A stretch of DNA of 64,000 bases from Acholeplasma laidlawii_A (GTDB lineage: Bacteria > Bacillota_I > Bacilli_A > Acholeplasmatales > Acholeplasmataceae), in assembly GCF_030166555.2 (NCBI RefSeq), contig NZ_CP126461.2; one strand, given 5' to 3'. Below are positions 37,884 through 46,805 of the stretch, piece by piece. The translations under genes and the position numbers were made by a program. The notes beneath the pieces are model-generated. The model was given only the letters and a program-made list of their open reading frames with translations, made no database searches and had not been told where the DNA came from. Numbering within the stretch: the stretch's first letter is position 1; each line of letters opens with the position of its first letter.

Positions 37884-38573
37884 ATGTCTCATACACTAAA
37901 AGATCATGACCATACATGCTTGGTCACGGTACCTATATTTAATCACCTAGAATTAGATGAACTTTCAAAAATCACAGAACTTATCAAATCTAAATCATTT
38001 GATAAAGGTGAACTTATTTTTAGTTATGGTGAAAAATCAGATACCTTATATATTGTAAGAAGTGGTCAAATTAAAATGTACTACTTATCTGAAAATGCTA
38101 AAGAACATATTTTAAGAATGTTATTTCCCGGAGACTTTATTGGTGAATTAAGTATCTTCTTAGATGAAAAAAATAATGCTTATGCAGAAGCAATAACGCC
38201 AGTTGAAGTATGCATGATAAAAAAAGAAGATATTTCAAAGCTTATGGAGATATATCCTAAAATTGGGCTTAAAATTATTGGTGAATTAACTCAAAGATTA
38301 AAGAAATCAGAGAAACAAGCAAGTTGGATTGCTACAGAACAAGTAGAAAAGAGAATCCTGTTATATATGCTTGAACTGTATGATTCAAATGAGCCATTAA
38401 AGCCAATTGAACTACCTATGAGTAAAAAAGATTTAGCATCCTTTCTAGGTACTACACCAGAAACGTTAAGTAGAAAACTAGCTTACTTAGAAGATTTAGG
38501 TATGATACATCAATTAAGTAATAAACAAATTAAAATTTTTAAAATGGATTTACTATTAGAATTTTTAAATTAA
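37884..38573 (+). CDS. Crp/Fnr-family transcriptional regulator
   Basis: The 229-residue protein has the cyclic-nucleotide-binding-like fold (KGELIFSYGEKSDTLYIVRSGQIKMYYL, LFPGDFIGELSIF) and a C-terminal helix-turn-helix, PMSKKDLASFLGTTPETLSRKLAYLEDLGMI. It has only two cysteines, so an oxygen-sensing iron-sulfur cluster like that of FNR is unlikely. A start at 37860 is in frame, but the ATG at 37884 is behind ggagtgatttt. The position after pflBA suggests a role in fermentation control; this is inference from context. Confidence 0.88.
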   Translation: MSHTLKDHDHTCLVTVPIFNHLELDELSKITELIKSKSFDKGELIFSYGEKSDTLYIVRSGQIKMYYLSENAKEHILRMLFPGDFIGELSIFLDEKNNAYAEAITPVEVCMIKKEDISKLMEIYPKIGLKIIGELTQRLKKSEKQASWIATEQVEKRILLYMLELYDSNEPLKPIELPMSKKDLASFLGTTPETLSRKLAYLEDLGMIHQLSNKQIKIFKMDLLLEFLN

Positions 38574-38580
38574 ATGTAAT

Positions 38581-38613
38581 AAAAACATAAGAACTAAAAT
38601 TCTTATGTTTTTA
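38581..38613 (+). terminator. Rho-independent terminator after the Crp/Fnr gene
   Basis: A perfect 13-base stem (aaaaacataagaa 38581-38593, ttcttatgttttt 38600-38612) with a 6-base loop. Confidence 0.85.
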
Positions 38614-38640
38614 TGTATGAATAAAGTTAAGGAAGATATC

Positions 38641-39339
38641 ATGACAATTATTTTTGCACCTACAAAGCTATTTAACCCTGAAGCGAAAACTACAGAAAAT
38701 AAAACAATGTTTGATACTGTAACAACCTCAATTGTAAAAGAAATTCAAACAATCAATAAAGCCGATTATAAAACACACTTTAAGTTAAGTGATAACTTAG
38801 TAGATACGGTATTTGATTATTATCATAATTTTGAATTGAACAATAGATTCACTGCATTCGATTATTATTTAGGAGAATCTTTTAAGGCATTTAATTATAA
38901 TGAACTAGACGATAAAAAACGCACATACTTAAATGACAATGTATATATCATTGATGCATTGTATGGTGTTATAAAGCCATTAGACGGTATTAAGCCATAT
39001 AGAATGGACTTTACTTTAAAACAATCTAAATCAGTTTGGAAAGATTTGATTAATGATTACTTTTTAAGTAAAGGAACCAAACAGATACTAAGCCTTGCCT
39101 CTAAAGAGTTTAGTGCATTAATTGATAAAACAAAGTTCGATCTATATGAAGTATCCTTTATAGACTGCAAAGAGGATGTCTGTAAAAAGATCAGTGTATT
39201 TAATAAACAGATGAGAGGCACACTATTGAGATATATGGTTGATCATGAAATCAATGATGTTTCTGGTTTACCAAAGATCTTTTTAGGATATCACTTAACG
39301 GTTGTGGATAAAGAAATAAACTATATTAAAAGTGTTTAA
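38641..39339 (+). CDS. yaaA: Peroxide stress protein YaaA (DUF328)
   Basis: The 232-residue protein begins MTIIFAPTKLFNPEAKTTEN and includes NELDDKKRTYLNDNVYIIDALYGVIKPLDGIKPYRMDF and NLASKEFSALI-like text, the pattern of the YaaA family that limits iron-dependent oxidative damage in Escherichia coli. The ATG at 38641 follows aaggaag; the in-frame ATG at 38605 lies inside the upstream terminator and is unlikely. It is separate from the S4 protein at 2944 that is also called YaaA in Bacillus. Confidence 0.9.
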   Translation: MTIIFAPTKLFNPEAKTTENKTMFDTVTTSIVKEIQTINKADYKTHFKLSDNLVDTVFDYYHNFELNNRFTAFDYYLGESFKAFNYNELDDKKRTYLNDNVYIIDALYGVIKPLDGIKPYRMDFTLKQSKSVWKDLINDYFLSKGTKQILSLASKEFSALIDKTKFDLYEVSFIDCKEDVCKKISVFNKQMRGTLLRYMVDHEINDVSGLPKIFLGYHLTVVDKEINYIKSV

Positions 39340-39433
39340 AAATACTAAAAGGTTATATTACAAAAATTACACTCGTAAATTTTGTATAATATACATATAA
39401 GTTTTAAAAAAGCAAATAAACGAGGTTGATTGC

Positions 39434-41017
39434 ATGAATAAGTATAATTACCTAATTGATGAATTACATATCTTAGATGATGAAATCATATCCTATGGTA
39501 AGGATAAGTTTAAATTAGAGTTAAGTTTACAAGACAGATTAAAGAATAAAACTCCGGGTAAACTTATTCTTGTAACAGCGATTAACCCTACATCTAGTGG
39601 TGAAGGTAAAACAACACTATCTATTGGTTTAGCTCAAGGATTTAAGAAAAATGGCAAAGATGTTATGTTAGCACTTAGAGAACCATCTATGGGTCCTGTT
39701 TTTGGTATGAAGGGTGGTGCTACTGGTGGAGGTGTTTCTATTTTAGAACCTTCATTAGATATCGACCTTCATTTTAATGGTGATATACATGCACTCACAT
39801 CAGCGAATAATCTTTTATCCGCAATCATTGATAATCATATGTACTTTGGTAATGAATTAAATATTAAAGATGTTTTTTGGCAGCGTGCACTAGATGTTAA
39901 TGACCGTAGCTTAAGGGAAGTTAAGACAAAAGCTAGAGATGATAAATTTACCATTACAGCAGCAAGTGAAATGATGGCTATTCTAGCACTAGCAAGGGAT
40001 TTTAAAGATTTAAAAGAAAGATTAAATAATATTTTAATTGGCACCGATATTAACGGTAAAGATTTATTTGTAAGTGATTTAAAGTGTGCAGATAGCTTAG
40101 CATTAGTACTAAGGGATGCTATTAAGCCAAATTTAGTATTTGCTAAAGAAATGGTACCAGCACTTGTTCATGCTGGACCATTTGCAAATATCGCACATGG
40201 CTGTAATAGTGTTATAGCAACAAATACTGCATTAAAGTTAGCTGATTATGTTATCACAGAAGCTGGGTTCGGTGCGGATTTAGGTATGGAAAAGTTTTTA
40301 CATATTAAGCAACCACATTTATACACAAAGGTTAGTGTAGTGGTTGTAGTTGCAACTATTAAAGCGCTTAAACTACATGGTGGTGTTACAGAATCTAATT
40401 TAGATGAACCTAATATTGAGGCACTTTCTAAGGGATTAGAAAACATTGAAAAACACTTAGAGAATATTAAGCTGTTTGGATTAAACAGTGTTGTAGCACT
40501 TAACAAGTTTGATACTGATTCAGAAGAGGAATTACAATTTTTAAGAAACTGGGCAAAGGATAACAATCTAAACTACGGTATTTCAGAAGGATACAGTAAG
40601 GGTGGGGAAGGTACCGAAGAGTTAGCTAAGTTAGTTGAAAAAGTAGCACAAGAACCAGCTAAATTTAAAAAACTATATTCTAATGAAGAGAATCATGAAT
40701 ATAAGATTAGAAAAATCGCGGAAAACATTTATGGTGCAAAAGATGTCACATTCTCTCATCAAGCTAAGAAGAAACTAAACCAATATAAACATTTAGAAAT
40801 TCCTATTTGTATTGCTAAAACACCGCTTTCTTTATCGGGAGATCCTAAATTAAAGGGTAGACCAAGAGATTTTGTTTTAGAGATTAGCGATATTAAAGTT
40901 TCTTTAGGTGCGAACCTTTTAGTAGTGCTTACAAAGGGGATTAATACGATGCCTGGTTTAAATAAACATCCACGTGCATTAGATTTTAAGTTGGATGATA
41001 AAGGAGAACTCATATAA
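39434..41017 (+). CDS. fhs: Formate-tetrahydrofolate ligase
   Basis: Fhs joins formate to tetrahydrofolate with ATP, giving 10-formyl-THF. The 527-residue protein has the ATP-binding loop TSSGEGKTTLSIGLAQG, REPSMGPVFGMKGGATGGG, and HFNGDIHALTSANNLLSAIIDNH, all diagnostic. It shares one base with folD (TAATG), so the two are coupled. TATAAT at 39385-39390 is a likely -10. With PflB as a formate source and GlyA elsewhere, it feeds one-carbon metabolism. Confidence 0.97.
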   Translation: MNKYNYLIDELHILDDEIISYGKDKFKLELSLQDRLKNKTPGKLILVTAINPTSSGEGKTTLSIGLAQGFKKNGKDVMLALREPSMGPVFGMKGGATGGGVSILEPSLDIDLHFNGDIHALTSANNLLSAIIDNHMYFGNELNIKDVFWQRALDVNDRSLREVKTKARDDKFTITAASEMMAILALARDFKDLKERLNNILIGTDINGKDLFVSDLKCADSLALVLRDAIKPNLVFAKEMVPALVHAGPFANIAHGCNSVIATNTALKLADYVITEAGFGADLGMEKFLHIKQPHLYTKVSVVVVVATIKALKLHGGVTESNLDEPNIEALSKGLENIEKHLENIKLFGLNSVVALNKFDTDSEEELQFLRNWAKDNNLNYGISEGYSKGGEGTEELAKLVEKVAQEPAKFKKLYSNEENHEYKIRKIAENIYGAKDVTFSHQAKKKLNQYKHLEIPICIAKTPLSLSGDPKLKGRPRDFVLEISDIKVSLGANLLVVLTKGINTMPGLNKHPRALDFKLDDKGELI

Positions 41018-41850
41018 TGTTATTAGACGGAAGAAAAACAGCAGATACACTTAATGAAGCACTTAAGGTTAAGGTGGAACAATTAACTAAAAAACCTAAA
41101 TTAGAAATTATCTTAATTGGTAATGATGAGGCAAGCAAAAGTTATGTTAAAGGAAAACTAAACACCGCCTCTAATTTAGGCATGGAAGTACATATAAATT
41201 ATTTAGATGAAGCAATTGATCAAGTAAGCGTAGAGGCTTTGATACAAAAGTTAAATACCGATAAAGATGTTCATGGTATATTACTTCAATTACCTATACC
41301 TAAACACTTAGATTCAGATCATCTTATATCTTTAATTGACTATAAAAAAGATGTAGACGGATTTCACACGATGAATCAAGGTTTACTATTTCAAAAAAAG
41401 GTTGGCATTAGACCAGCTACACCACTAGGTATTATGATGTTACTAGATTTTTATAACATTCCTATTGAAGGTAAACATGTAGTTATTATTGGTAGAAGTC
41501 AAATCGTTGGTGCACCACTATCTAAAATGTTTTTAGATCGTAATGCGACAGTGACGATTACACACTCGAAAACTAAAAACCTTCCATCTATCACCAAACA
41601 AGCAGATATTTTAGTGGCTGCAATTGGTAAACCTAAATTTGTTACTAAAGATATGGTCAAAGTAGGTGCTGTTGTTATTGATGTTGGGATTAACCGAGTA
41701 GATAAAAAATTAGTAGGGGACGTCGACTTTGAACATGTAGAACCGATTGCTTCATATATTACACCCGTACCTAAAGGGGTAGGCCCCATGACAATTTGTG
41801 CACTTGCACATAATTTATATGCCCTGTATCTTAAACAGGAGAAAGAATAG
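41017..41850 (+). CDS. folD: Methylene-THF dehydrogenase/methenyl-THF cyclohydrolase
   Basis: FolD interconverts methylene-, methenyl- and 10-formyl-THF. The 277-residue protein has GNDEASKSYVKGK with the catalytic lysine, ILLQLPIPKHLD, the KDVDGFHTMNQG signature, the NADP-binding VVIIGRSQIVGAPLSKMFL, and the C-terminal TPVPKGVGPMTICAL. It directly follows fhs, and the pair forms the formate-to-methylene-THF route used by GlyA. Confidence 0.97.
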   Translation: MLLDGRKTADTLNEALKVKVEQLTKKPKLEIILIGNDEASKSYVKGKLNTASNLGMEVHINYLDEAIDQVSVEALIQKLNTDKDVHGILLQLPIPKHLDSDHLISLIDYKKDVDGFHTMNQGLLFQKKVGIRPATPLGIMMLLDFYNIPIEGKHVVIIGRSQIVGAPLSKMFLDRNATVTITHSKTKNLPSITKQADILVAAIGKPKFVTKDMVKVGAVVIDVGINRVDKKLVGDVDFEHVEPIASYITPVPKGVGPMTICALAHNLYALYLKQEKE

Positions 41851-41852
41851 AT

Positions 41853-42974
41853 ATGAAAATATTATTAAAAATAGTTAAATGGACACTGATTACAGTTTTA
41901 AGTTTTATCTTAGTACTTGCAGTACTTAATATCGTACCATTTAGTTTATCTAAAGCTAAAAACGAAAACCACTTTAGAAAAACCTCAGATTATCCTATGG
42001 TCATTCCTCATGGTGGGGCTAAACTATTAGCACCAGAAAACACCATATGGGCATATGATATGTTAATAAATGAATTTCAAGCAGATGTCTTAGAAATAGA
42101 TTTAGCACTAACAAAAGATAATATCTTAATTGCACATCACGATCTTGATTTAGAGTTTTCAAGTGAATCCGATATGAATGGTACACTAATTAGAACACAT
42201 GACTACCAAGATATCTTAGATGAGTACGAGCGTGACGATTACTATTTAGCTAGAAGATTTACGTATCCTAGTGATTATGCATATGATCCTGTTAAAGGTA
42301 TCAAACCATTTGAAAATGAAACAGATGAAGCAATTCTATCTAAATTAGTACCTGCTAAATTAGAAGATATCTTCACAAATGTTGGTGATGATGTGTTATA
42401 CATCTTAGAAATAAAAGATTCACCAACATCTGAAGGATATGATGGAGAAATTCATGACTTTGAATTAGCTTCTCAAATACTGATTGATTTAGTTAACTTA
42501 TATAATTTAGAATCGTTTGTAGTCTTAGCATCGTTTTCAGATGATGTCACAACTTACTTTAAAGACAATGCACCAGATATTTTAGTAAATGCTGGTACAT
42601 CAGAAGTTACAATGTTTGCAGTATATAGTGCATTCTTTATAGATTTCTTTTGGACAGTTAAATCAGAGGTGTTAATCCTTCCGACACCATCATCTATGTC
42701 TATTACCGGCTCAACAGCAAACCTTTTGGATATGTTACCGGGCTTTATTAGAAATAATATAGCGATTAAGGGTGATGATGATATATATCGAGCAAATCTT
42801 ATGGGTAAAGAAATTATAAATGATGCACATAGAAAAAATATGGCTGTCTTATACTGGACAGTAAACTCTAAAGAAGAAATGAGACTCCTAATTAAAAATG
42901 GTGCAGATGGTATCATTACAGATAGACCTGATTTATTAATTGAGGTCATTAATGAATTGGAAGCAGCGAATTAA
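41853..42974 (+). CDS. Membrane-anchored glycerophosphodiester phosphodiesterase
   Basis: The 373-residue protein has one N-terminal membrane helix (LITVLSFILVLAVLNIVPF), then a GDPD catalytic domain: MVIPHGGAKLLAPENT with the first catalytic His, VLEIDLALTKDNILIAHHDLDL with the Glu/Asp metal ligands and second His, YILEIKD, and the closing MAVLYWTVNSKEEM with GADGIITDRPDLL. An insertion of about 60 residues follows the second His. It should release glycerol 3-phosphate from lipid head groups outside the membrane, or act on membrane lipids. It starts three bases after folD, and a terminator follows. Confidence 0.88.
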   Translation: MKILLKIVKWTLITVLSFILVLAVLNIVPFSLSKAKNENHFRKTSDYPMVIPHGGAKLLAPENTIWAYDMLINEFQADVLEIDLALTKDNILIAHHDLDLEFSSESDMNGTLIRTHDYQDILDEYERDDYYLARRFTYPSDYAYDPVKGIKPFENETDEAILSKLVPAKLEDIFTNVGDDVLYILEIKDSPTSEGYDGEIHDFELASQILIDLVNLYNLESFVVLASFSDDVTTYFKDNAPDILVNAGTSEVTMFAVYSAFFIDFFWTVKSEVLILPTPSSMSITGSTANLLDMLPGFIRNNIAIKGDDDIYRANLMGKEIINDAHRKNMAVLYWTVNSKEEMRLLIKNGADGIITDRPDLLIEVINELEAAN

Positions 42975-43011
42975 AAATTTTAAAATAATTGTATATAATT
43001 TTTAAAACAGG

Positions 43012-43041
43012 CCATAATCATTTGATAGATTATGGCTTTTA
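43012..43041 (+). terminator. Rho-independent terminator after the GDPD gene
   Basis: A 9-base stem (gccataatc 43012-43020, gattatggc 43029-43037) with an 8-base loop and a short T run. Confidence 0.85.
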
Positions 43042-43116
43042 TTTATAGTAAACCACCAAATTTAATCTAAAAATAAGAAATAAACCAGCCATTTAATAAG
43101 TAACACAACACGAAAA

Positions 43117-43135
43117 TGCGAAAACGTTTACGTAA
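43117..43135. promoter_or_regulatory. Distal LacI-type operator
   Basis: tgcgaaaacgtttacgtaa contains the AAACGTTT core flanked by partly matching half sites, as at 43251. A second partial site, attacgttaacg, follows at 43141-43152, and aaaacgcttaca lies at 43187-43198. The cluster upstream of a lacI-type gene suggests looping repression or several bound dimers. Confidence 0.6.
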
Positions 43136-43216
43136 GAAAAATTACGTTAACGCCTTACTAAAGCGAATCATATTAATTTTGAAAATAAAACGCTTACATT
43201 TATATAAAAAAATCGC

Positions 43217-43268
43217 TTGAATTAAAAAAACGACATGATAAAATATAGTTGCGCAAACGTTTACGTCG
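43217..43268 (+). promoter_or_regulatory. Promoter and proximal operator of the cello-oligosaccharide operon
   Basis: A -35 TTGAAT (43217-43222) and a -10 TAAAAT (43239-43244) are 16 bases apart. Immediately downstream is the operator gcgcaaacgtttacgtcg (43251-43268), covering the expected transcription start. The regulator gene at 43285 is the first gene of this transcript, so the arrangement predicts autorepression. Confidence 0.65.
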
Positions 43269-43284
43269 ATAGGGGATTGATATT

Positions 43285-44304
43285 ATGGTGAAGTTAAAGG
43301 ATATTGCTGATGTGGCTGGTGTAAGTATTGGTACAGTGAGTAAAGCCTTAAGTAATAGTCATGAAATCAGCATTAAAGTCACAAAGAAAATAAATAAGAT
43401 TGCCAGAGAAATGGGATATATCGCAAACTCTCAAGCTAGGAGTTTAAAAACAAATAGATCCTATAATATCGGTGTTGTATATATTGATAAATCTAAAGCA
43501 GGTTTAAAACATGAGTATTTTTCAACCATGCTAAGTAGTATACAAGAAAACTTACGTATCAAAGGCTATGACTTTACCTTCATCTCTAATTTGGTGGGTT
43601 CAACAAAACATACCTTATTGAGTCATGCACGCTACCGAAGATGCGATGGTGTCATCATTGCTACTGCAGACTATGATGATCCAGAAATTCATCAACTTAT
43701 GGCATCAGACATGAAGGTTGTTACAATTGACCATGATTTTTCAAATAGAACAGCTATTATGTCAGACAATAATATCGGTTTAGGAAAGATCGTTGATTAT
43801 ATATATAAACTAGGTCACACAAAAATTGCATTTATACATGGTGAAATGACCCAAGTTACGAAAGATAGATTAGAATCGTTTAAAACGGCATGTCAAAAAT
43901 TAAATATAGACATACCACAAGCATATATTAAGCAAGCAGACTATCATTTACCAAAACAAAGTGGCATAGCAACCAGAGAGTTACTTAGTCTAGAAGAAAA
44001 GCCAACATGTATTATATATCCTGATGATTACTCATTTATGGGTGGGATGACAGAAATAGAAAAACATGGGTTAAGTATACCAAATGATATTTCAGTTGTT
44101 GGATATGACGGTATTTATCTATCTAGAATACTTAGACCAACACTAACAACTTATGTTCAAAATAGTGAAGAGATTGGTAAACAAGCAGCACTAAAACTTA
44201 TCAATCATATAGAAAACCCTAAAGAATTTGTTCCTGAAAAAGTAACAATAGCTGGAAAACTTCAAAAGGGTCATACCGTTAAAAATATTAAAAACACTTT
44301 TTAA
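43285..44304 (+). CDS. LacI-family transcriptional regulator of the sugar operon
   Basis: The 339-residue protein has the LacI helix-turn-helix and hinge (LKDIADVAGVSIGTVSKALSNS, ARSLKTNRSYNIGVVY) and a periplasmic-binding-like sugar domain ending with SVVGYDGIYLSRILRPTLTTYVQ. It precedes an ABC sugar importer and a GH94 phosphorylase, so the inducer is probably a beta-gluco-oligosaccharide or its product. Operator-like palindromes overlap its own promoter. The sequence is not a clear CcpA, and it is better read as a local repressor. Confidence 0.9.
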   Translation: MVKLKDIADVAGVSIGTVSKALSNSHEISIKVTKKINKIAREMGYIANSQARSLKTNRSYNIGVVYIDKSKAGLKHEYFSTMLSSIQENLRIKGYDFTFISNLVGSTKHTLLSHARYRRCDGVIIATADYDDPEIHQLMASDMKVVTIDHDFSNRTAIMSDNNIGLGKIVDYIYKLGHTKIAFIHGEMTQVTKDRLESFKTACQKLNIDIPQAYIKQADYHLPKQSGIATRELLSLEEKPTCIIYPDDYSFMGGMTEIEKHGLSIPNDISVVGYDGIYLSRILRPTLTTYVQNSEEIGKQAALKLINHIENPKEFVPEKVTIAGKLQKGHTVKNIKNTF

Positions 44305-44333
44305 AATTTAAATTATAGAAAAGGGGTACTAAA

Positions 44334-45725
44334 ATGTTTAAAAAGTTATTTGTAGGGTTACTCGTATTACTTGCAGCTATAGGGTTAGTTGCTTGTGATA
44401 ATGGTTCAAGTGGTGTAGAGGCAAAAGAAGAAGGTTCTACACTAGTTATTCGAGTTTGGAACGATGAATTTATTGGTCGTTTCAGAGATTTCTATCCAGG
44501 ATATGTTAAAACAAATCCTGATGGAACAGATTTGCTAGATGATGGCACAATCGTTAAATGGATACAAGTTGCTAATGATAACAATGCGTATCAAATTGCA
44601 TTAGATGCTGCACTGGCAAACCAAAATTCAGCAGCAGCTAATGATAAAGTGGATATCTTCTTAATTGAAGCGGATTACGCAACAAAATATGCAAACGATC
44701 GTTATGCATTAGATGTTCATGGGGATTTAAAAATTAAAGAATCAGTAGTTGCAGATATGTATCAATATACTAAAGATATTGTTACAGATGAAGATGGTAT
44801 CTTAAGAGCATTATCATGGCAAGCAACACCAGGGTTATTTGCTTATAGAGCAGATATTGCAAGAGAAGTATTAGGTACTGACGTACCAGCAGAAGTACAA
44901 GCTAAAATTGATACTTGGGCTAAATTTGACACAGTTGCAGCACAAATGAAAACTAAGAGTTATAGTATGTTATCTGGTTATGATGATGCATTTAGAGCAT
45001 ATTCAAATAATACATCTGCTAAATGGGTCAATGACAAAAACGAAGTAGTCGTAGACCAACAAATCTTAAATTGGATTAAACAAACTAAAAACTATTCAAC
45101 AAATGGGTATAACAATGGCAATGGTCTATGGAGTGACGGATGGCAAAGTGATCAAGGGTCTACAGGTAATGTATTTGGATTCTTCTACTCAACATGGGGC
45201 ATTAACTTTACATTATTAGGTAACTCACTAGATGATGCTGATGCACCTAAAGAAGTAGGTAATGGACTATTTGGCGAATACCGTGTCGTTCAAGGTCCTG
45301 CAAGTTACTATTGGGGTGGTACTTGGATAGTGGGTGCTAAAGGCACAGACAATCCAACACTTGTTAAAGACATTATGATCAAGATGACTGCAAACCCAGC
45401 AATTGCAGAATCCATTACAAGAGAAGTTGAAGACTATACAAACAATAAAACAGCTATGACTAAAATAGCAAATGATGCAACATATGGTTCAGCATTCTTA
45501 GGTGGACAAAACCATATCGCCTTATTTACGTCAGCTGCTCAAAAGATTGATATGAGTAATGCATCGCCTTATGACCAAGGGTTAAATGAAGGTATTCAAA
45601 CTGCAATGAAAGACTACTTTGCAGGTACTTCAACTTTTGATCAAGCATGGACAAGATTTAAAGAAATCATTGGTGAAAAGTATCCGGAATTAAAATTCCC
45701 AACAACACCAGCAGAACCTAAATAA
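44334..45725 (+). CDS. Sugar ABC transporter substrate-binding lipoprotein
   Basis: The 463-residue protein has a lipoprotein signal (LLVLLAAIGLVACDNGS, Cys21) and a family 1 solute-binding fold: LVIRVWNDEFIGRF, then KVDIFLIEADYATKY, LSWQATPGLFAYRADIA and GGTWIVGAKGTDNPTLVKDI. It should capture oligosaccharides outside the membrane and pass them to the two permeases downstream. The neighbouring GH94 enzyme points to cellobiose or related sugars. A terminator between it and the permease genes would give extra copies of this component. Confidence 0.9.
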   Translation: MFKKLFVGLLVLLAAIGLVACDNGSSGVEAKEEGSTLVIRVWNDEFIGRFRDFYPGYVKTNPDGTDLLDDGTIVKWIQVANDNNAYQIALDAALANQNSAAANDKVDIFLIEADYATKYANDRYALDVHGDLKIKESVVADMYQYTKDIVTDEDGILRALSWQATPGLFAYRADIAREVLGTDVPAEVQAKIDTWAKFDTVAAQMKTKSYSMLSGYDDAFRAYSNNTSAKWVNDKNEVVVDQQILNWIKQTKNYSTNGYNNGNGLWSDGWQSDQGSTGNVFGFFYSTWGINFTLLGNSLDDADAPKEVGNGLFGEYRVVQGPASYYWGGTWIVGAKGTDNPTLVKDIMIKMTANPAIAESITREVEDYTNNKTAMTKIANDATYGSAFLGGQNHIALFTSAAQKIDMSNASPYDQGLNEGIQTAMKDYFAGTSTFDQAWTRFKEIIGEKYPELKFPTTPAEPK

Positions 45726-45740
45726 TAAAATACACATTAA

Positions 45741-45779
45741 ATTTGATGAGGGAATAACCTTCCCTCATCAAATCTTTTT
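45741..45779 (+). terminator. Terminator between binding protein and permease genes
   Basis: A perfect 13-base stem (atttgatgaggga 45741-45753, tccctcatcaaat 45761-45773) with a T run. It lies inside the operon, so partial termination would favour the binding protein over the permeases. Confidence 0.88.
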
Positions 45780-45845
45780 GAATCAATAACTTTTAAGATT
45801 ATGTAAACTTATTTTTATAGATAAGTACATGAAGGGGTATAATTT

Positions 45846-46805
45846 ATGTCTAAAAAGCGAAATAAAATTAATTACAACAAATGGGGATATTATTTTGTAG
45901 CACCTTTTATCATTGTATATTTGGTCTTTTCTCTGATCCCGCTATTATCAACGTTTTACTATAGTTTTTTTGAATATTACTATGCACAAGGTGGATTTGT
46001 AAAGGTAGGACCAAATTTCATAGGCTTTGAAAATTATGTAACATTGTTTAGCCAAGGTGTTTTCATAAAATATTTGGGTAATACAATTGTTTTATGGTTG
46101 ATGGGTTTTATACCCCAAGTTATTGTTTCATTACTAATGGCATTATGGTTTACATCCTTTAGACTCAAACTAAAAGGTACAGCATTCTTTAAAACCGTTA
46201 TGTATCTTCCAAACCTAGTGATGGCAGCAGCCTTTTCCATGTTATTTGTACAACTATTTTCAAATACGGGTGGGTTAACAACATTACTTATTGAATTAAA
46301 CATTATCCCTGAAACGTTTAGTTTCGTTGATAATGTTTGGCCAACAAGAGCGTTAATAGCGCTTATGAACTTCTTAATGTGGTTTGGTAATACAACGATA
46401 TTACTCATGTCAGGGATTATGGGTATTGATGATTCTTTAATTGAATCTGCCAGTGTAGATGGTGCAAATAGTAGACAAGTATTTACTAAAATCACACTAC
46501 CACTTTTAAAACCTATATTACTGTTTGTTTTAGTTACATCTTTAGTGGGTGGTATTCAAATGTTTGATATACCATTTGTCTTTACAAGAGGTACCGGAGG
46601 TCCACAAGGATCATCCCAGACTGTAATGATGTACATAAGTGGTCTTTTAAGAACAAGTAAGCAATATGATATGGCAGGTACTGCTTCTGTTATATTATTT
46701 ATTCTTACAACGATTATTAGCTTGTTATTCTTCTTTATCATGAATAAAGATGAAATTAAAGAATACCGTGAAGAGAAAAGAATAAGAAAGGAAATGAAAA
46801 GATGA
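45846..46805 (+). CDS. Sugar ABC transporter permease (MalF type)
   Basis: The 319-residue protein has six hydrophobic segments, starting YYFVAPFIIVYLVFSLIPLL, and the cytoplasmic EAA loop, IESASVDGANSRQVFTKITLPLLKPIL, which contacts the ATPase. It pairs with the MalG-type permease that overlaps its stop (ATGA). No ATPase gene lies in the operon, so a shared sugar ATPase elsewhere in the genome (MsmK-like) is expected. Confidence 0.92.
   Translation: MSKKRNKINYNKWGYYFVAPFIIVYLVFSLIPLLSTFYYSFFEYYYAQGGFVKVGPNFIGFENYVTLFSQGVFIKYLGNTIVLWLMGFIPQVIVSLLMALWFTSFRLKLKGTAFFKTVMYLPNLVMAAAFSMLFVQLFSNTGGLTTLLIELNIIPETFSFVDNVWPTRALIALMNFLMWFGNTTILLMSGIMGIDDSLIESASVDGANSRQVFTKITLPLLKPILLFVLVTSLVGGIQMFDIPFVFTRGTGGPQGSSQTVMMYISGLLRTSKQYDMAGTASVILFILTTIISLLFFFIMNKDEIKEYREEKRIRKEMKR

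Noticed and set aside
43285..44304. The LacI-family gene as CcpA
   Set aside because: Its N-terminus and location at the head of a sugar operon with its own operators point to a local repressor. The cre-like sites elsewhere differ from the operators at its promoter.
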